Shown here piece by piece: positions 19,641 to 30,499 of a DNA stretch of 64,000 bases (position 1 is its first letter; every line of letters begins with the position of its first letter). This DNA is from Prorocentrum cordatum. Its lineage: Eukaryota; Sar; Dinophyceae; Prorocentrales; Prorocentraceae. The notes under the pieces are model-generated. The model ran no database searches, had not been told where the DNA came from, and saw only the letters and a program-made list of their open reading frames with translations. The position numbers and the translations under genes were made by a program. Location of the stretch: NCBI GenBank assembly GCA_963575745.1, contig CAUYUJ010015741.1, forward strand, positions 45,001 to 109,000, written 5' to 3'.

Positions 19641-20940
19641 TCAGATGCAAATTAGCCTTCTAAGTCAGCGGTCGCGCGGAGGACCCGCGGACAATGCACT
19701 CGGGCTCATGCGCATCATGGAGGGCGCTACCAGCTCAGCCGGCAGCGCCGCTCACACGGCTCACGCCGGGCCAAGAGGAACAACGGAAACGGGGCCTGCA
19801 GCTAGCGAGCCCACCGGCTCAGATGGTGGACAGCCAACTGTTTCCCAACTGCTGCTGTGCTGCTGCCTGCGCAGATGGCTGCGGCCGCTGATGGGCGGCG
19901 CCTCCGGCACCCTTCGCCGCCCGGGCAGGTGCCGCGCCGCTCCGCGCTGCCTGCGCTGCCATCGGCGCCAAGAAGCCGCAGCCGCGGTTTGCGCGTGCAC
20001 GAGGGCACGACGCAGCACCCCGGCCCCCCTGCAGCTACGAGGCGCAGGGAAGGGCCGACTATGGACACGGCGAAGCAGATGATTAGCGGGCAAGACGCTG
20101 GGCACGTTCCATTTCTGCCCGTGGAATGGAGCTCGTGCGCGCCATCGCCGAGCTGGCCCAGATACTCGCAGAGCCGAGATGTTGCGGGTGCTGGCATGCG
20201 GGGCACATCCCGGCAGTAGCATGCAAGGGGCGGATACTATTGAGTTTTCAGCAATGCCAAACAGGGGCGGCAATAGTGGCACGGCAACGATGACAATGGA
20301 TCCTGCAGCCGTTGGCAAATGCAGAGAAGGAGACGAGGCTGGTTTATTTGGTATTGCCCCCAGATCGCGGCGACGTTTCAGATTCCGACGGCAGCGTTCA
20401 CTTTTGATGCCGTGCGCTGATTGGGCGTGGGATTCGTCGGTCTGCTTCGGCCTACCGCAGACTCATGGGAGCTCCACGGTAGCACCGGCACCCCGCCTTT
20501 GGCGCCGTAGAAGTTGTGGGAATGGCGCCAGGGGGGCCAGAGTGCCTGGGGGGGCCAAAGTGCTTGGGGGTGCTCCGAGGAGAGCCGAAATTACGGGCCT
20601 GCGCATCTCGCCGAGGGGGGAGTTGTTTAGCATCTTCCCCTGTCGTCTTTTTGCCGCCGCAGCCGCCTGCTGCTGTTGCACCACATTGTGCTTCCGCAGC
20701 TGTGCAGCAAGTGAAGGAGTGGGTTGGCACCGCGGGCCAACCTTGCGCGTGCAAACGAGTGCATCGGGTCATCGCCTTGTCGCCGTCCCTCCTCCTGCGC
20801 TCGCATATCCTTTACTTATCAGCTTGCCGGATATCGTCGCCATGTCGATGCGACAAGGACACAGCAGTAATGATACTTATGCTGTATCATCTTCACACCC
20901 CATGTTTTCTGAGGAGCCCGTTCGCAAATTACTCATGAGT
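19641..20940 (+). other. Unidentified region, possible retroelement gag/ORF1 remnant
   Basis: Several short plus-strand frames, rich in Ala, Arg and Pro. One frame reads MELVRAIAELAQILAEPRCC (from about 20126) and continues CGCWHAGHIPAVACKGR, which looks like a zinc knuckle with one residue too many before the last Cys. Nothing else supports a family. I see no promoter or intron signal, and I do not call a gene. Confidence 0.3.
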
Positions 20941-20959
20941 TAATCATACCTGCCTTCGC

Positions 20960-21588
20960 GGATGTTTTCCATATGCGAATCTCTTGGCAGTTTGCGCAGA
21001 CCCAGGGGTCAACCATACATGCCTTCGCGGACTTGCTCCACGTGCGAGGCCTCTTGGCCGCTTGCCTGGGCCATCCCGGGGCCACTTTGGAGGCCTTCGG
21101 GGCCCTCTGGCCCTCTCGGGGCCCTTTTGGGGTCCTCTTCAATGGACCATCTTGGAGGCCATCGGTCCAATATTCACAAGGGCCGCCCATCTTAAAATTG
21201 CATCTTGGGGTCTTACTGGAGCGTTCATGTAGCGTTCTTGGGCGCCATTGGGGCCGTCGCGGGGCCTTCTTAGCCCCGCCTAGGGCTCCATTGGGCCATC
21301 CTGGAGCCATCTTGAGGCTTCAAGTCTCATTGGAAGCGAAAGGACGAGACATCACAAACCAAGGATTGCCAACTGTTTTCGCATTCATTTTGGCCTCTCG
21401 GGGGCGTCCTTCGGGGGCCCCGTGTCGATTCGTAGTTGTCTCGGCACGTCTCTGGGGCAATTTGTAGGCAACCTGGAGGCCATTTTGGAGGTTGCCTTTG
21501 GTTTTCTATGGTATTCTTGGAGCCACCTTCGGCCATGGGCCTGCCTTTTACTCCGAGTCGATGACGGTCGTCATCTGGGGGAGCGGGG
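20960..21588. other. Degenerate GGCCATCTTGGAGG repeats, no gene
   Basis: Imperfect units around GGGCCCTC, GGAGCCATCTTG and GGAGGCCATTTTGG. Some resemble the minus-strand-type CCAAGACGGCCC units at 50275-50400 and the CCGAAGG units at 24640-24720. No coding evidence. Confidence 0.6.
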
Positions 21589-21942
21589 GGCGATGACGTC
21601 ACGTTTCGCGCCGGCGGCGTCTGGGAATGCCTAGGCATAACCGAGGGCGGGTAGCAACAGCATGTAGGTGGCGACCTGCATCACAGCGCCTGTGTACACC
21701 ACAGCGACGCGTGCACCGCAGCGCCTGTGCGCCCACGCGCACCACAACAGCCGCGTGCAACACAGCGCTTAGTTTTTGCCACATTGTTTGCGTGCACCAT
21801 AGCGCTGGCGTGCACCACAGCGCCCGCGCACACCACGCCAATCGTGTGCAACACAGCACCAGTGTACACCACAGTGCCCGCGTGCACCGCAGCGCGTGTG
21901 TACACCACGGCGCCTGTATGCACCACAGCTACCGTGTGCAAC
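21589..21942 (+). repeat. Left arm of an inverted array pair
   Basis: Outer end GATGACGTCACGTTTCGCG, CCGGCGGCGTCTGGGAATGC and CTAGGCAT, then AGCATGTAGGTGGCG, then about 270 bp of GTGTACACCACAGCGCC-type units. The right arm at 23520-24046 reads the same on the other strand, in the same order. Confidence 0.88.
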
Positions 21943-22975
21943 ATTATCCCAGTGCGACCCTACCTAGGAGTTGGAGCCCCTAGGAAAACAGCATTAGTAG
22001 TAACAGTAAAGCTAAACTAGCTAAGCTAAAGCTAAGCTAAAACTAAGCTGAAGCTAAGCTGAAGCTAAGCTAAAGCTAAGCTAAAGCTAAGCTAAAGCTA
22101 AGCTAAAGCTAAGCTAAGGCTAAGCTAACACTAACATAAAGCTAAGCTGAAGCTAAGCTAAAGTCAAGCTAAAGCTAAGCTAAAACTGAGCTAAAGCTAA
22201 GCTAAAGCTAAAGCTAAGGCTAAGCTGAAGCTAAGCTAAAGCTAAGCTAACACTAAGCTAAAGCTAAGCTAAAGCTCAGCTGAAGCTAAGCTAAAGCTAA
22301 GCTAGAGTTAAGCCAAGGCTAAGCTAAAGCTAAGCTAAAGTTAAGCTAAAGCTAAGCTGAAGCTAAGCTAAAGCTAAGCTAAAGCTAAGTTAAAGCTAAG
22401 CTAAAGCGAAGCTAAAGGTAAGTTAAAGCTAAGCTAAAACTGAGCTAATTCTAAGCTCAAGCTAAGATGAAGCTAAGCTAAAGCTAAGCTAAAACTAAGC
22501 TAAAGCTAAGCTAAAGCTGAGCTAGAGCTAAGCTAAAGCTAAGCTAACACTAAGCTAAAGCTAAGCTAACACTAAGCTGAAGCTAAGCGAAAGCTAAGCT
22601 AAAGCTAAGCTAAAGCTAAGCTAACACCTAGCTGAAGCTAAGCTAAAGCTAAGCTAAAGCTAAGCTAAGGCTAAGCTAACACTAAGCTAAAGCTAAGCAA
22701 AAGCTAAGCTGAAGCTAAACTAAAGCTAAGCTAAAGCTAAGCTAAGGCTAAGCGAACACTAAGCTGAAGCTAAGCTAAAGCTAAGCTAAAGCTAAGCTAA
22801 AGCTAAAGCTAAAGCTAAAGCTAAAGCTAAGCTAAAGCTAAAGCTAAGGCAAAAGCTCCCAGGGGACTGGGGGAACCGCGGGGCGGGGACTGGGGGAACC
22901 GCCTGGGGCGGTTTCCATTGCCCGGCCCTTTAGTTAACAGAGTAAGAACCCTTCTAGGCAGAGCCTAGGTAGGGA
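21943..22975 (+). mobile_element. GCTAA composite element, copy 1
   Basis: The left module is ATTATCCCAGTGCGACCCTA followed by CCTAGGAGTTGGAGCCCCTA and AGTAGTAACAGTAAAGC (21943-22012). The internal satellite is mostly the 11-mer GCTAAGCTAAA with variants (22013-22850). The right module (22855-22975) has CCAGGGGACTGGGGGAACCG, GGGGCGGGG, TGCCCGGCCC, AGTAAGAACCCTTCTAGGCA and ends GAGCCTAGGTAGGGA. CCCTACCTAGG near the left end is the inverse of CCTAGGTAGGG at the right end. It interrupts the GTGTGCAACACAGC array of the left arm. There is no coding capacity. Confidence 0.85.
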
Positions 22976-23282
22976 CTAACACCATTCTTGTATATAAAAT
23001 GTTTTGGCAGAATCCTTATGACAACATGGGGCGCTTATGATTCCACAAGAAACAAATGTTGGATTAGGATTTGGAGAGGAGTCCGTGTAGAAAAAGGAAC
23101 GCCGCTGGACGAGTCCTCCCGGGTCCCCCCGCATCATCATAACGTTTCCCCTTTGCGACCAGAACGCTCTGTCAGAATTGGCCGCCGGAGGACCACATGA
23201 ATTGATTAAATCGACAATTCTGTGGTGCAAACTGAGACACGCAGGTGCGCTGTAGCGCCGACCCGCACGTCTGGGGGAAGGA
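22976..23282. other. No gene seen
   Basis: AT-richer unique sequence (CTTGTATATAAAATG at 22987) between the GCTAA element and a GGA microsatellite. A minus-strand frame runs through it into the microsatellite, but it has no recognisable domain. Confidence 0.5.
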
Positions 23283-23425
23283 TGAGGGAGGAGGAGGAGG
23301 AGGAGCAAGAGTTGGAGGAGGAGCAGGAAGAGGAGGGGGATGAGGGGGAGGGAGGAGGTGGAGGTGGAGGAGGAGGAGGACAGGGTGAGGAGGAGGAAGA
23401 GGAGGAGGAAGACGGAGGACGGAAA
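23283..23425. repeat. GGA microsatellite
   Basis: GAGGAGGAGGAGGAGCAAGA-type sequence; poly-Glu or poly-Ser/Leu frames here are repeat shadows. Confidence 0.95.
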
Positions 23426-23519
23426 AACATCGCATTCCACTATCAGCAGTTCTCTGGCGTGTTGATCAGCCGCCGGCAGCATATCCTCACTTACGTGCTC
23501 CTTTTACTTGTCCTATCTT

Positions 23520-24046
23520 GTCCTGTGCACGCAGGCGCTGTGACTGTGGTATACACCAGCGTTGCGTTGCACGCGCATGCTGCGGTGTACACAGGCGCTG
23601 TGGTGTGCACAGGCGATGCGGTGCACGCATTGTGGTGTACAAATGCGCTGTGTTGCACGTGGGTGCTTCGGTCTACACATTCGCTGTGGTGTACACAGGC
23701 GCTGCGGTGCACGCGATCACTGTAGTGTTCACAGGCGCCGCATTGCACACAGCTGTTGCGGTGTGCGCAGGTGCTGTGGTGTACACGCGCGTTGTGGTGC
23801 ACGCGGGAAGTGTGGTGTACACAGGCGTTGTGTTGCACATGGTTGCTGCGGTGTGCACATTCGCTGTGGTGTACACAGGCGCCGTGGTGCACGCAGTCAT
23901 TTACACAAGCGCTGCGTTGCACACGGCTGTTGCGGTGTGCGCACGTGCTGTGGTGCAAATCACCACATACATGCTGCTGTTTCTTGTCCCCAGTCATCCC
24001 TAGGCATTCCCGGACGCCGCCGGCGCGGATCGTGACGTCATTTGGG
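23520..24046 (-). repeat. Right arm of the inverted array pair
   Basis: About 420 bp of GGTGTACACAGGCGCTGTGG-type units, then ACATACATGCTGCTG, CCTAGGCATTCCCGGACGCC, GCCGGCGCGGATCGTGACGT and CATTT. Read on the minus strand it matches the left arm at 21589-21942 from its outer end inward. Confidence 0.88.
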
Positions 24047-24264
24047 GAAGGCGGGGGTGGGGCCGATGTCGGCCGCTATGTCGGATGTTGTTTTTTGTTA
24101 AAAAGGCTCCACCTTGGACGCTCTGACTGGTCGGGCCCGCCCCCGTCCAGACCCAGGAGCAGGGTCAAATTGCCCGCAAGCCGCAAGCCGTCTCGCTCAC
24201 TCCCACCCGCTCTCCCAACACATAAGTAGCAGTGGGGTCTCAGCATACTCAGCGGTCGCCAACT

Positions 24265-24420
24265 ACAGACGCCAGGTGCGCGACGCTGGCGAGGTGCGCC
24301 ACGCGTACCAAGCGCACCAGAGGGTGCGCCAGATGCGCCGCGTGCTCCACAGGCGCCAAGTGTGCCACGTGCTCCAGCCGCGCCAGGGGCGCCACGCGTG
24401 CAGAGTGTGTAGGTGCGCCA
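24265..24420. repeat. GCGCCA minisatellite
   Basis: Imperfect units of the type CAGGTGCGCGACGCTGGCGA / GCGCCACGCGT. No gene. Confidence 0.75.
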
Positions 24421-25153
24421 GCGCACATGACAGTACATCTCTGGGAGCACGTCGGCTCCCCGTAATACCGCCATCCTTTTCAAAAGCAAATGCCACATGG
24501 AGGCGACAACTCCCAGAAACTTCAGGACCCCCGCGCCGTTGCCGAAAACGTTAAAACATCGCCGCGATGGTCGGAAACAAACAAAAATAAGAGAACATCC
24601 TCGACGGTGGCGGCGACGGCGACCACTCCTTCCAGAGGTCTCCAAAGCCCATCCAGAAGCAACCAGAGGCCCCAGAAAGCCCTCCAAAGGCCGAAAACAT
24701 CCGAAGGTCTTCGGCCCCTCGAAGGCCTTCTAAGCCGCCGCCGCCGCGGCCGTGATCGTGGCCGCCGCCGTCGCCGCCGCCGGCCCCCTCCCCCCGCAGG
24801 TGCGGGTGCTGCAGCGGTCGGGCTTCCAGGCGGCCGCGCAGGCGGAGACTGGCCCCAGCCCGAGGTCGCCCAGGGCGGGCCAGATTTTTTCAGAGCTGCG
24901 CCTGATTCCCGCTAGCGTTTTCTTGGTCGTCCCCCTTCGTTTGGCGTCTCTCCCCGTCTCTCTTCGCCTCGCCTCTCGTAATTGCCCTTCGTGCGTCCCT
25001 CTTTTCCTTCGTGCGTCCTCTCCTTCCTCCCCTTTTCGGTGCTTGGCTAACGAAGCAGCAATAGCAGAACTCATTCTGCGTCGTCCGTGTAACTGTTTCA
25101 CTCCGGGGCCAATATGGTGCCAGGTTTTGTGCTTGTACGGGGCGGGGTGAGGG
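24421..25153. other. No gene seen
   Basis: Includes short GGTCTCCAAAGCCCATCC-type repeats (24600-24720), a GCC run (24730-24790) and CT-rich sequence (24920-25030). Open frames here have no domain. Confidence 0.5.
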
Positions 25154-25301
25154 TGCTGCTGATCAGGGCCCTGTTGGGCCCCATAAGGTAAGACATTGAC
25201 CATGTTTTACTTCATGTGCGTATTGTGTCTGCAGCATGTTGGCTTGCTTCAGGAGAGGTAAAGAGGGAGCCGGCGCGTCCTCTATCGGAGCCCGATCTGC
25301 A
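25154..25301 (+). repeat. 5' LTR of the Copia element
   Basis: Begins TGCTGCTGATCAGGGCCCTG and ends CCCGATCTGCA (TG...CA). Shared segments with the 3' LTR include CAGGGCCCTGTTGGGCCC, GACCATGT, GCTTCAGGA and CCTCTATCG.AGCCCGATC. The conserved TGTTGGGCC...GCA core is 130 bp long in both. Confidence 0.78.
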
Positions 25302-25317
25302 TTGGTATTGCAGAGTG
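25302..25317 (+). promoter_or_regulatory. Possible primer-binding site
   Basis: TTGGTATTGCAGAGTG directly after the 5' LTR resembles the initiator-tRNA-Met primer site used by many Copia elements (TGGTATCAGAG), with two inserted bases. Confidence 0.45.
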
Positions 25318-25441
25318 TGCCGCGCGATAGCAGGTGCTGTCGCACCAGAAGGTACCGAGAACAGGACCGGCGGACGCTGTGCGGTGAGACATATCCACGG
25401 ACAACACTGCATCCAGGTGTGCGATCAGGACGTTTTCAGGG

Positions 25442-26240
25442 AATGATGTTGATACGTTCAAAAACTACCGCTACTGGAAGAAGTGGTCCGGAGCGTACCT
25501 CATCGTCCAAAAAGTCACGGGTGTTCCATAGGCGGCTTTTAGATTTCTGTTATTCACGCTGCTTATGGGCGACGTCGTTGCCAAAACCATTGAGGTGATA
25601 GATGTGGACGACTTGGAGCAGGACGCCGGCGAAAGCTCTGTGTACGAAACGCCAGACAACAGGGTCACCGACCTGGCGGCTCACGACAGGCTCAGTGAAG
25701 CCTTGCAGAACATGTTTTCGATCAAGCTGGCCAGGACTGGGCGCAGGCGTTTCTCGCGAAGGGCGAGTAAGAGGGTGTGGTTTTGCCGGACATGGCCCGC
25801 GGTTCTGTGCTGTTGCAGGGTGCCCACATGCTGTCTCAGGCCCTGGCTGCGTTTTTTGGCGGCGTCGACCAGGAACGCAACATGGCGACGGCGCTGCGAA
25901 CGACCTACCAACATGGAATGTCGGACTTCGGCTGCGGGGGCAAGTCCTACGGCGCACACCACGTGTAGGATCTGGACGGTCACCCTGACATCGATTCCTT
26001 CATCGCCGGATTCGACGTTGCCGAGGACAACGAGGGAATATCATAGGCGAGAGCGAGGCAATCGAGAATCGAGACCCCGGTGGCTTAGCGAAATCATCGA
26101 AACAAGACCTCCGAAGGGCAGCTGTCCAGAGGTTCTGGGCCCAAGAAGCCGGACATTGCGACGATGGCCAGGCAGTGACGAGATCGGACATGCCAATAGG
26201 GACTGCAAGAAACTGCGACGCCAGCGCCAACCCCCACCTC
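25442..26240 (+). pseudogene. Copia gag remnant
   Basis: Frame 2 gives FKNYRYWKKWSGAYLIVQKV, then an in-frame TAG at about 25529, then MGDVVAKTIEVIDVDDLEQD and LAAHDRLSEALQNMFSIK. After a frameshift near 25745, frame 1 gives LPDMARGSVLLQGAHMLSQA and NMATALRTTYQHGM. These match the capsid region of dinoflagellate Copia elements (YxxWkxW, LLxGxA, LPxxARGxxLL). A nucleocapsid-like GHANRDC (about 26183-26210) survives, but the first cysteines of the CCHC knuckle are lost. Confidence 0.68.
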
Positions 26241-26286
26241 GAGATGGCATGGCAAATGGCAAGGGCAACCTGCGAAACGCGTCGAC

Positions 26287-26625
26287 ATGGTCGCGATGGT
26301 TCGAGACGTCGAACTGGAGCCAGTGCATGTCGCAGACGAGCCGAGGACGGATAACGAGGACGCGTCCTACGAGGGCAAGGTGTGCGACGATGAGCTTGAC
26401 GTGACCATCGACGAGCTGCGCGATGCCTTCGACGCGCTCGATGCCGAGGCGGACTCTTCCGACTCGGACGTCGGCCAGGCGATCGCCGAGTTCCAAAGCC
26501 AGGTGCAGGGGCCCGAGGAGGAGGAGGAGGAGGAGGAGGAGGAGGAGGAACTGCCCGAGGTCCTGGCCGCGACGGCGCGCGAGGCAGGCCAGGGGTTCAT
26601 CGGGGACGAGGCGCCGGACGACTGA
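26287..26625 (+). pseudogene. Acidic linker of the Copia polyprotein
   Basis: An ORF of 112 residues, highly acidic, with DELDVTIDELRDAFDALDAE and a (GAG)n-encoded Glu run (26516-26549). It lies between the zinc knuckle and the protease-like region and is probably part of the polyprotein. Confidence 0.45.
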
Positions 26626-26629
26626 CAGG

Positions 26630-26910
26630 TGGTCATGGAGAAGGCGGGGCACGTGGAAAATATTATCGCGCAGGAGAAGCCGACGGTGTTCAGGTTCGGG
26701 AACCAGGGTACTTAGAGCTCTATTCACATGGTCGACCGCGCGTCGCCCTGGGAAGGATTCCAATATTGTTCAGCACGCCCATGTTGAAGAACCTCCGCGC
26801 GGTCTTCGACGTGGAGAAGGGTGAGATCCCGCTCGCGAGGACCAACTTGTCGGTGCCATTGAAGGTGGCGGCCAGCGGCCACTATCAGCTCAACCTCGCG
26901 AGGTGACGAG
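26630..26910 (+). pseudogene. Copia protease-like region
   Basis: VVMEKAGHVENIIAQEKPTV then FRFGNQGT, a stop, and in another frame MLKNLRAVFDVEKGEIPLAR and KVAASGHYQLNLA. The FRFGN phrase, the later LL-x-LxAxxDxExxxI strand and the GHYxxxL end match the retropepsin-containing segment of dinoflagellate Copia polyproteins. The catalytic D-S/T-G motif is not visible, so it is inactive. Confidence 0.55.
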
Positions 26911-28360
26911 CGAGGCGGGCGGGCGTATCCAGACTTCCGAGGTGGGCGCGATGTCGAGCGAGGAAACGACAGCCGCAGAGGCGTTGGGCGTTCGGCGCGG
27001 CAGGCGCAGCGGTTTTTTTCTAGAGCTGTGCCAGCGCCCAGAGGCCAACATCGACGGCAGGGATTCGGGGGTCAAGAGATGGCATGGCATCTGCGGGGGG
27101 CGACGTCGACGACGTCGGAGGTGGCGCGGCGTCTGCAGGGGGCGGCGTCGAACATGTCGACAGTGGCATGGATTCGCACGGGGTGACGTCGACCGTGAGA
27201 TGGAATGCGGGGCACGTGGCGACGTCGATGCCATGTGGACCACCGGCGTCGCCGATGTCATGAGCCAGCGTGCCGAGCGAGATGCGGTGACAGGATTCAT
27301 GGTTGCCTGGGCGGCTGCGGGGGATCGCCCACGGCGCCCAGAGGTGCTCGCAGGTCCGATGGGCGCCCCCCAGAATGGAGACCATGAGCTTTAAGAACCG
27401 CGGCGCGCTCGACCTCGAAAAGCCGAGGTGCTCGACGCGGAGGGGGCCGACGTCGCATCTTGAATCTGAGTCGCGCCGAGGAGCCCAACCGCGCGGGCGC
27501 GAGCCCCCCCGCGTGGCCCTCTGTCGGCCTTGCAAAACCTGACCATGGATGACGCTCGCCGAGATCCAGACAAGCATCGTTTCATCGGTGAGCGAAGCGG
27601 CGGGCCCATTCAGATTTTGCGCGGCGGTCGCCCGCGCGCAGTCGCGAGGGGGGAGTTGCTTCGCGATCGAGGCCCCCGCGTCGACCAATTCCTGGATCTG
27701 CGCGTCTTTTCTGGGCCTGCGTGTCATGGCTGGCGCGCGTCACGTCTCCGCGAGTGGGCGCCAGGTCGTCGCCGAGGGCCCGGTGGCAAGGGTGCCCATG
27801 TCGAAGAAGCCGTGCTTCGCAACGAACGCTGACATGGCCGCGCGGGGCGAGATGGCCACGCGCCCGGGAGGTCGCGAGCGTCGACGGTGCTGGGATAGCC
27901 TGCGAGGCATCGAGAGGACAGTCTTATCTCTGAGGTGCCCAGCGGGGCTGCGCCGACGACTCGCGCCGACCATGGCGCGCCAGCTGGGGCTGGACACCGT
28001 TGACTCGGCATATGAGACACCGGCGACTTCGGAGGGTGGGGGTCATCGAGCGCCGCAAGCACACGCGGGAGACGTCGCCGAGGAGGCCCCGCGCGAACCT
28101 CGGCCCCCCGAGCAGCGAGGGCCCGGCGCGGGTCCTGGGGCGCGCCGAGGCGAGCGAGTTGGCACAGTGACGCGACAGCTTTCTTGCTCGGCGCGCGAGG
28201 GCCGGCGGCGGCCCAGGCCCGCGCGGCTTGCGCGGGTGCCGCCCAGGACGGCGCCGCTGACGACGTCGGAGATCGACGTCGAGGAGTTGCCCGGCTGGTC
28301 AGGGGGCACGAAGGCGAAGGCGCGGCGCGCGGTCTGCCCGAGCAGCTGGCCGCGGCAGAT
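26911..28360 (+). pseudogene. Scrambled protease-integrase interval
   Basis: Many short frames rich in Arg, Gly and Asp. GACGTCGA-type repeats occur at 27105-27240. No motif can be assigned confidently; the integrase zinc-binding part should fall here. Confidence 0.35.
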
Positions 28361-28399
28361 TGCCCCGCTCTTCAGGCCACAACCTGCATGGTGTTGGGG

Positions 28400-28960
28400 G
28401 GGCTGTTCGAGTCCAGGTGGCGGGGGCCCACGGTGCTCCCAAGCTCTGCAAGTGCATTGCTGGCCAGACGAACCCGGGCTGGGACACCCTTGGCATTTTC
28501 GAGGTGGTGGGCGTCGAGGTGGCGGATGCCGCAGATGAAGCTCATGATCAGGCTGGGCGCGTCGAAGGACCTGGTTCCTGGTTCAATGATAGTCTGTGGA
28601 GAGGATGGGACCTGTCGGTGCCTAAGTCCAGGGGCGAGCGTTTCTCGCGCGCGCGGTGGCCCTCGTGAAGAACTCTCTGCCGCGCCCCAATGGGTTCTCG
28701 CAGTTCTGGATCTCGCTGGGCAGGGTTCCGGAGGCTTCCGCCGACGCGACGCAGGAGGGGCCGGACATCGCGGCGAGCAGCGCGGTGCTCCCAAGGGCAA
28801 TCGCGCGGCCAGAGTGGCTCGGGATAGTCGCCCCGGGGTCGCCTAGACGGCAGGGGATAGAATGGCGGCGCGGCGGCGTGGCTGGAGCACCCCGGGGAGG
28901 GAGGTCCACGCAAGATTCGGTGCTCAAGAGACGGGGGTCAATGAAGACGGGGGCCAGCCA
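28400..28960 (+). pseudogene. Copia integrase core remnant
   Basis: Frame 28360-28668 has KLCKCIAGQTNPGWDTLGIF and EVVGVEVADAADEAHDQAGR followed by VEGPGSWFND. In Copia integrases this interval holds C-x2-C and then the first catalytic strand (hydrophobic-G-hydrophobic-D). Here GVEV has Glu where the catalytic Asp is expected. The next frame continues with NSLPRPNGFSQFWISLGRVP. Assignment depends on order and general resemblance. Confidence 0.45.
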
Positions 28961-29054
28961 GGGCACGGGATCCCGCGGGATCCCGCGAAGACTCTCGATT
29001 CGGGTCAGCGAGTCGCTCGTGGCCGCGAGGCGGCCGCGTATATTGGCTGACCCG

Positions 29055-29130
29055 GGTTTGCGAAGACCTGCGTTGCAGTTTTTCTTTTTGCGAAGACCTG
29101 CGTTGCAGTTTTTTCCCTGCATCGCAGTTT
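29055..29130. repeat. Short tandem repeat in the Copia element
   Basis: GCGAAGACCTGCGTTGCAGT occurs twice, followed by a partial third copy (CTGCATCGCAGTTTTTGG). Confidence 0.85.
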
Positions 29131-29839
29131 TTGGTTTCCTGCTGGCCCGGGTCTGGATTGACCCGGGCCAGAAGATCCCCGAAAGATGGCGCCGTTCAGC
29201 CGCCGCCCGAGAGGGGAGGAGAGGCTCGCCGCGGAGATGGCCCAGCAGGAGCTGCGCGCCACGGCGAAGAAGTTCACGGGGGGCCTGGGCCCCCAGAGGG
29301 GATTCATGGATATCGCGGCGGAGGAGCGCCCCCCGGGGCTAACGACTGGCAGCTGTGAGATGGCAGCAGAAGCTTCGACGGCGCCAGTTGCTCCCGAATC
29401 GGCCCAGTCGGAGGCTGGGGGGCTGGGGCGCCTCGCGTTCAAAAATGCGATGACGACGTTCCCGAGCAGGAGGAGGAAGCGGGGGTCGACGAGCCTGCGG
29501 CCGGGGCCGGCCAGGAGGTGGATCAACGAATCATCGGGAGAAGATGCGTAGATCCGCGGCCGCTCGACCCAGGCAGGGGGGCGCGGACAACTGGCGCCGA
29601 GATCCCGTCGCCAGCGCGTTCTGCAAAGGCGCCGCGCCTGGCGGGGTCTGCCGCGGCGCGTCGTTGGAGGTCGAGGCGGGGTTGCGAATGCTGCGCGTCG
29701 ACCAGGACAACGATGAGTTGCCGGTTGCCAGAGGGGGGGGGCCGTTGGCCGGCGGCAGGAGAGAGCTAAGCCGGAAGGGCCCGAAGTGGGCGAGCTGGGA
29801 GGGCCCGGTGGAGATCAGCAAAGCGCCGAGAAGAGATGG

Positions 29840-30330
29840 ACAACCTGTTGACGAAGGCTCTGGCGGCTGTGACCAGGGAAGAACTGGGCGCCGCGCGACG
29901 GGCGAACTTGGGGGGGACCGCCAGCAGCATGATAATCCCCACAAGCGATATCGATGGCTCACAGACGGAGGCGACCAAGGGGCGCCCGTGCAGGAAGGGC
30001 TACGCGGGCCCAGACCTGGCGCGGCTCGCGCGGGAGAACGACACGCCCTCCCCGACGATGTCGCGGAACGGGGGGGTCTCGGCCCGCCAGCTGCAGGCGC
30101 GCCAAGGCTTCCAGGTCCAGATCGGTGACGTGGAGGGGGCGTTCCTCGAGGCGGGTCCCTTCCGGCGCTACGGCGGCGATCTGTTCTCGAAGCTGCTGCG
30201 CGGTGGCCTTCCCGGCCTTCGCCCCGACCAGCTGCTCGTGGTCTCTCGGCCGGTCTACGGGTTCAACGGCGCCCCCGTTCAGAGGCGGGGGATCATCGAA
30301 CGACCATGCTGAACTGGAAACCCAAGAACG
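29840..30330 (+). pseudogene. Copia reverse transcriptase N-terminal half
   Basis: A 158-residue open frame (29836-30312) reads GRPCRKGYAGPDLARLAREN, DTPSPTMSRNGGVSARQLQA and VQIGDVEGAFLEAGP, then GLRPDQLLVVSRPVYGFNGA P. This matches the RVT_2 pattern R-L-hydrophobic-x-G-x-xDPD, then a D-x-P-T box, motif A D-V-x-x-A-F-L, and Y-G-L-x-D-A-P. The frame then shifts, with GEGWRQSKLGPRIFSF continuing the palm. The HVDD motif C is not seen. Confidence 0.72.
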
Positions 30331-30499
30331 GTGGAGAAGGCTGGCGCCAGTCCAAGCTGGGCCCGCGCATCTTTTCTTTCTCGAGGGCTGGGCGCGGCGC
30401 GCCCTCATCTCGACGCGCGTCTACGTTGTCCTGACTGGTGGAAAAAGGGGGAAGTGGCGCGTCTTTCCCCAGTGCCTCAGGTTCGAGCCTGCGCCCCAA

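Noticed and set aside
20126-20230. CCHC zinc knuckle
   Set aside because: The last spacing is five residues instead of four, and no retroelement gag context surrounds it.
21660-21945. Regularly spaced units as a CRISPR array
   Set aside because: Units are contiguous minisatellite repeats without unique spacers, and the genome is eukaryotic.
22013-22850. GCTAA tract as a telomere or centromere satellite
   Set aside because: It is short, lies between conserved modules and recurs four times in the window, so it belongs to a dispersed element.
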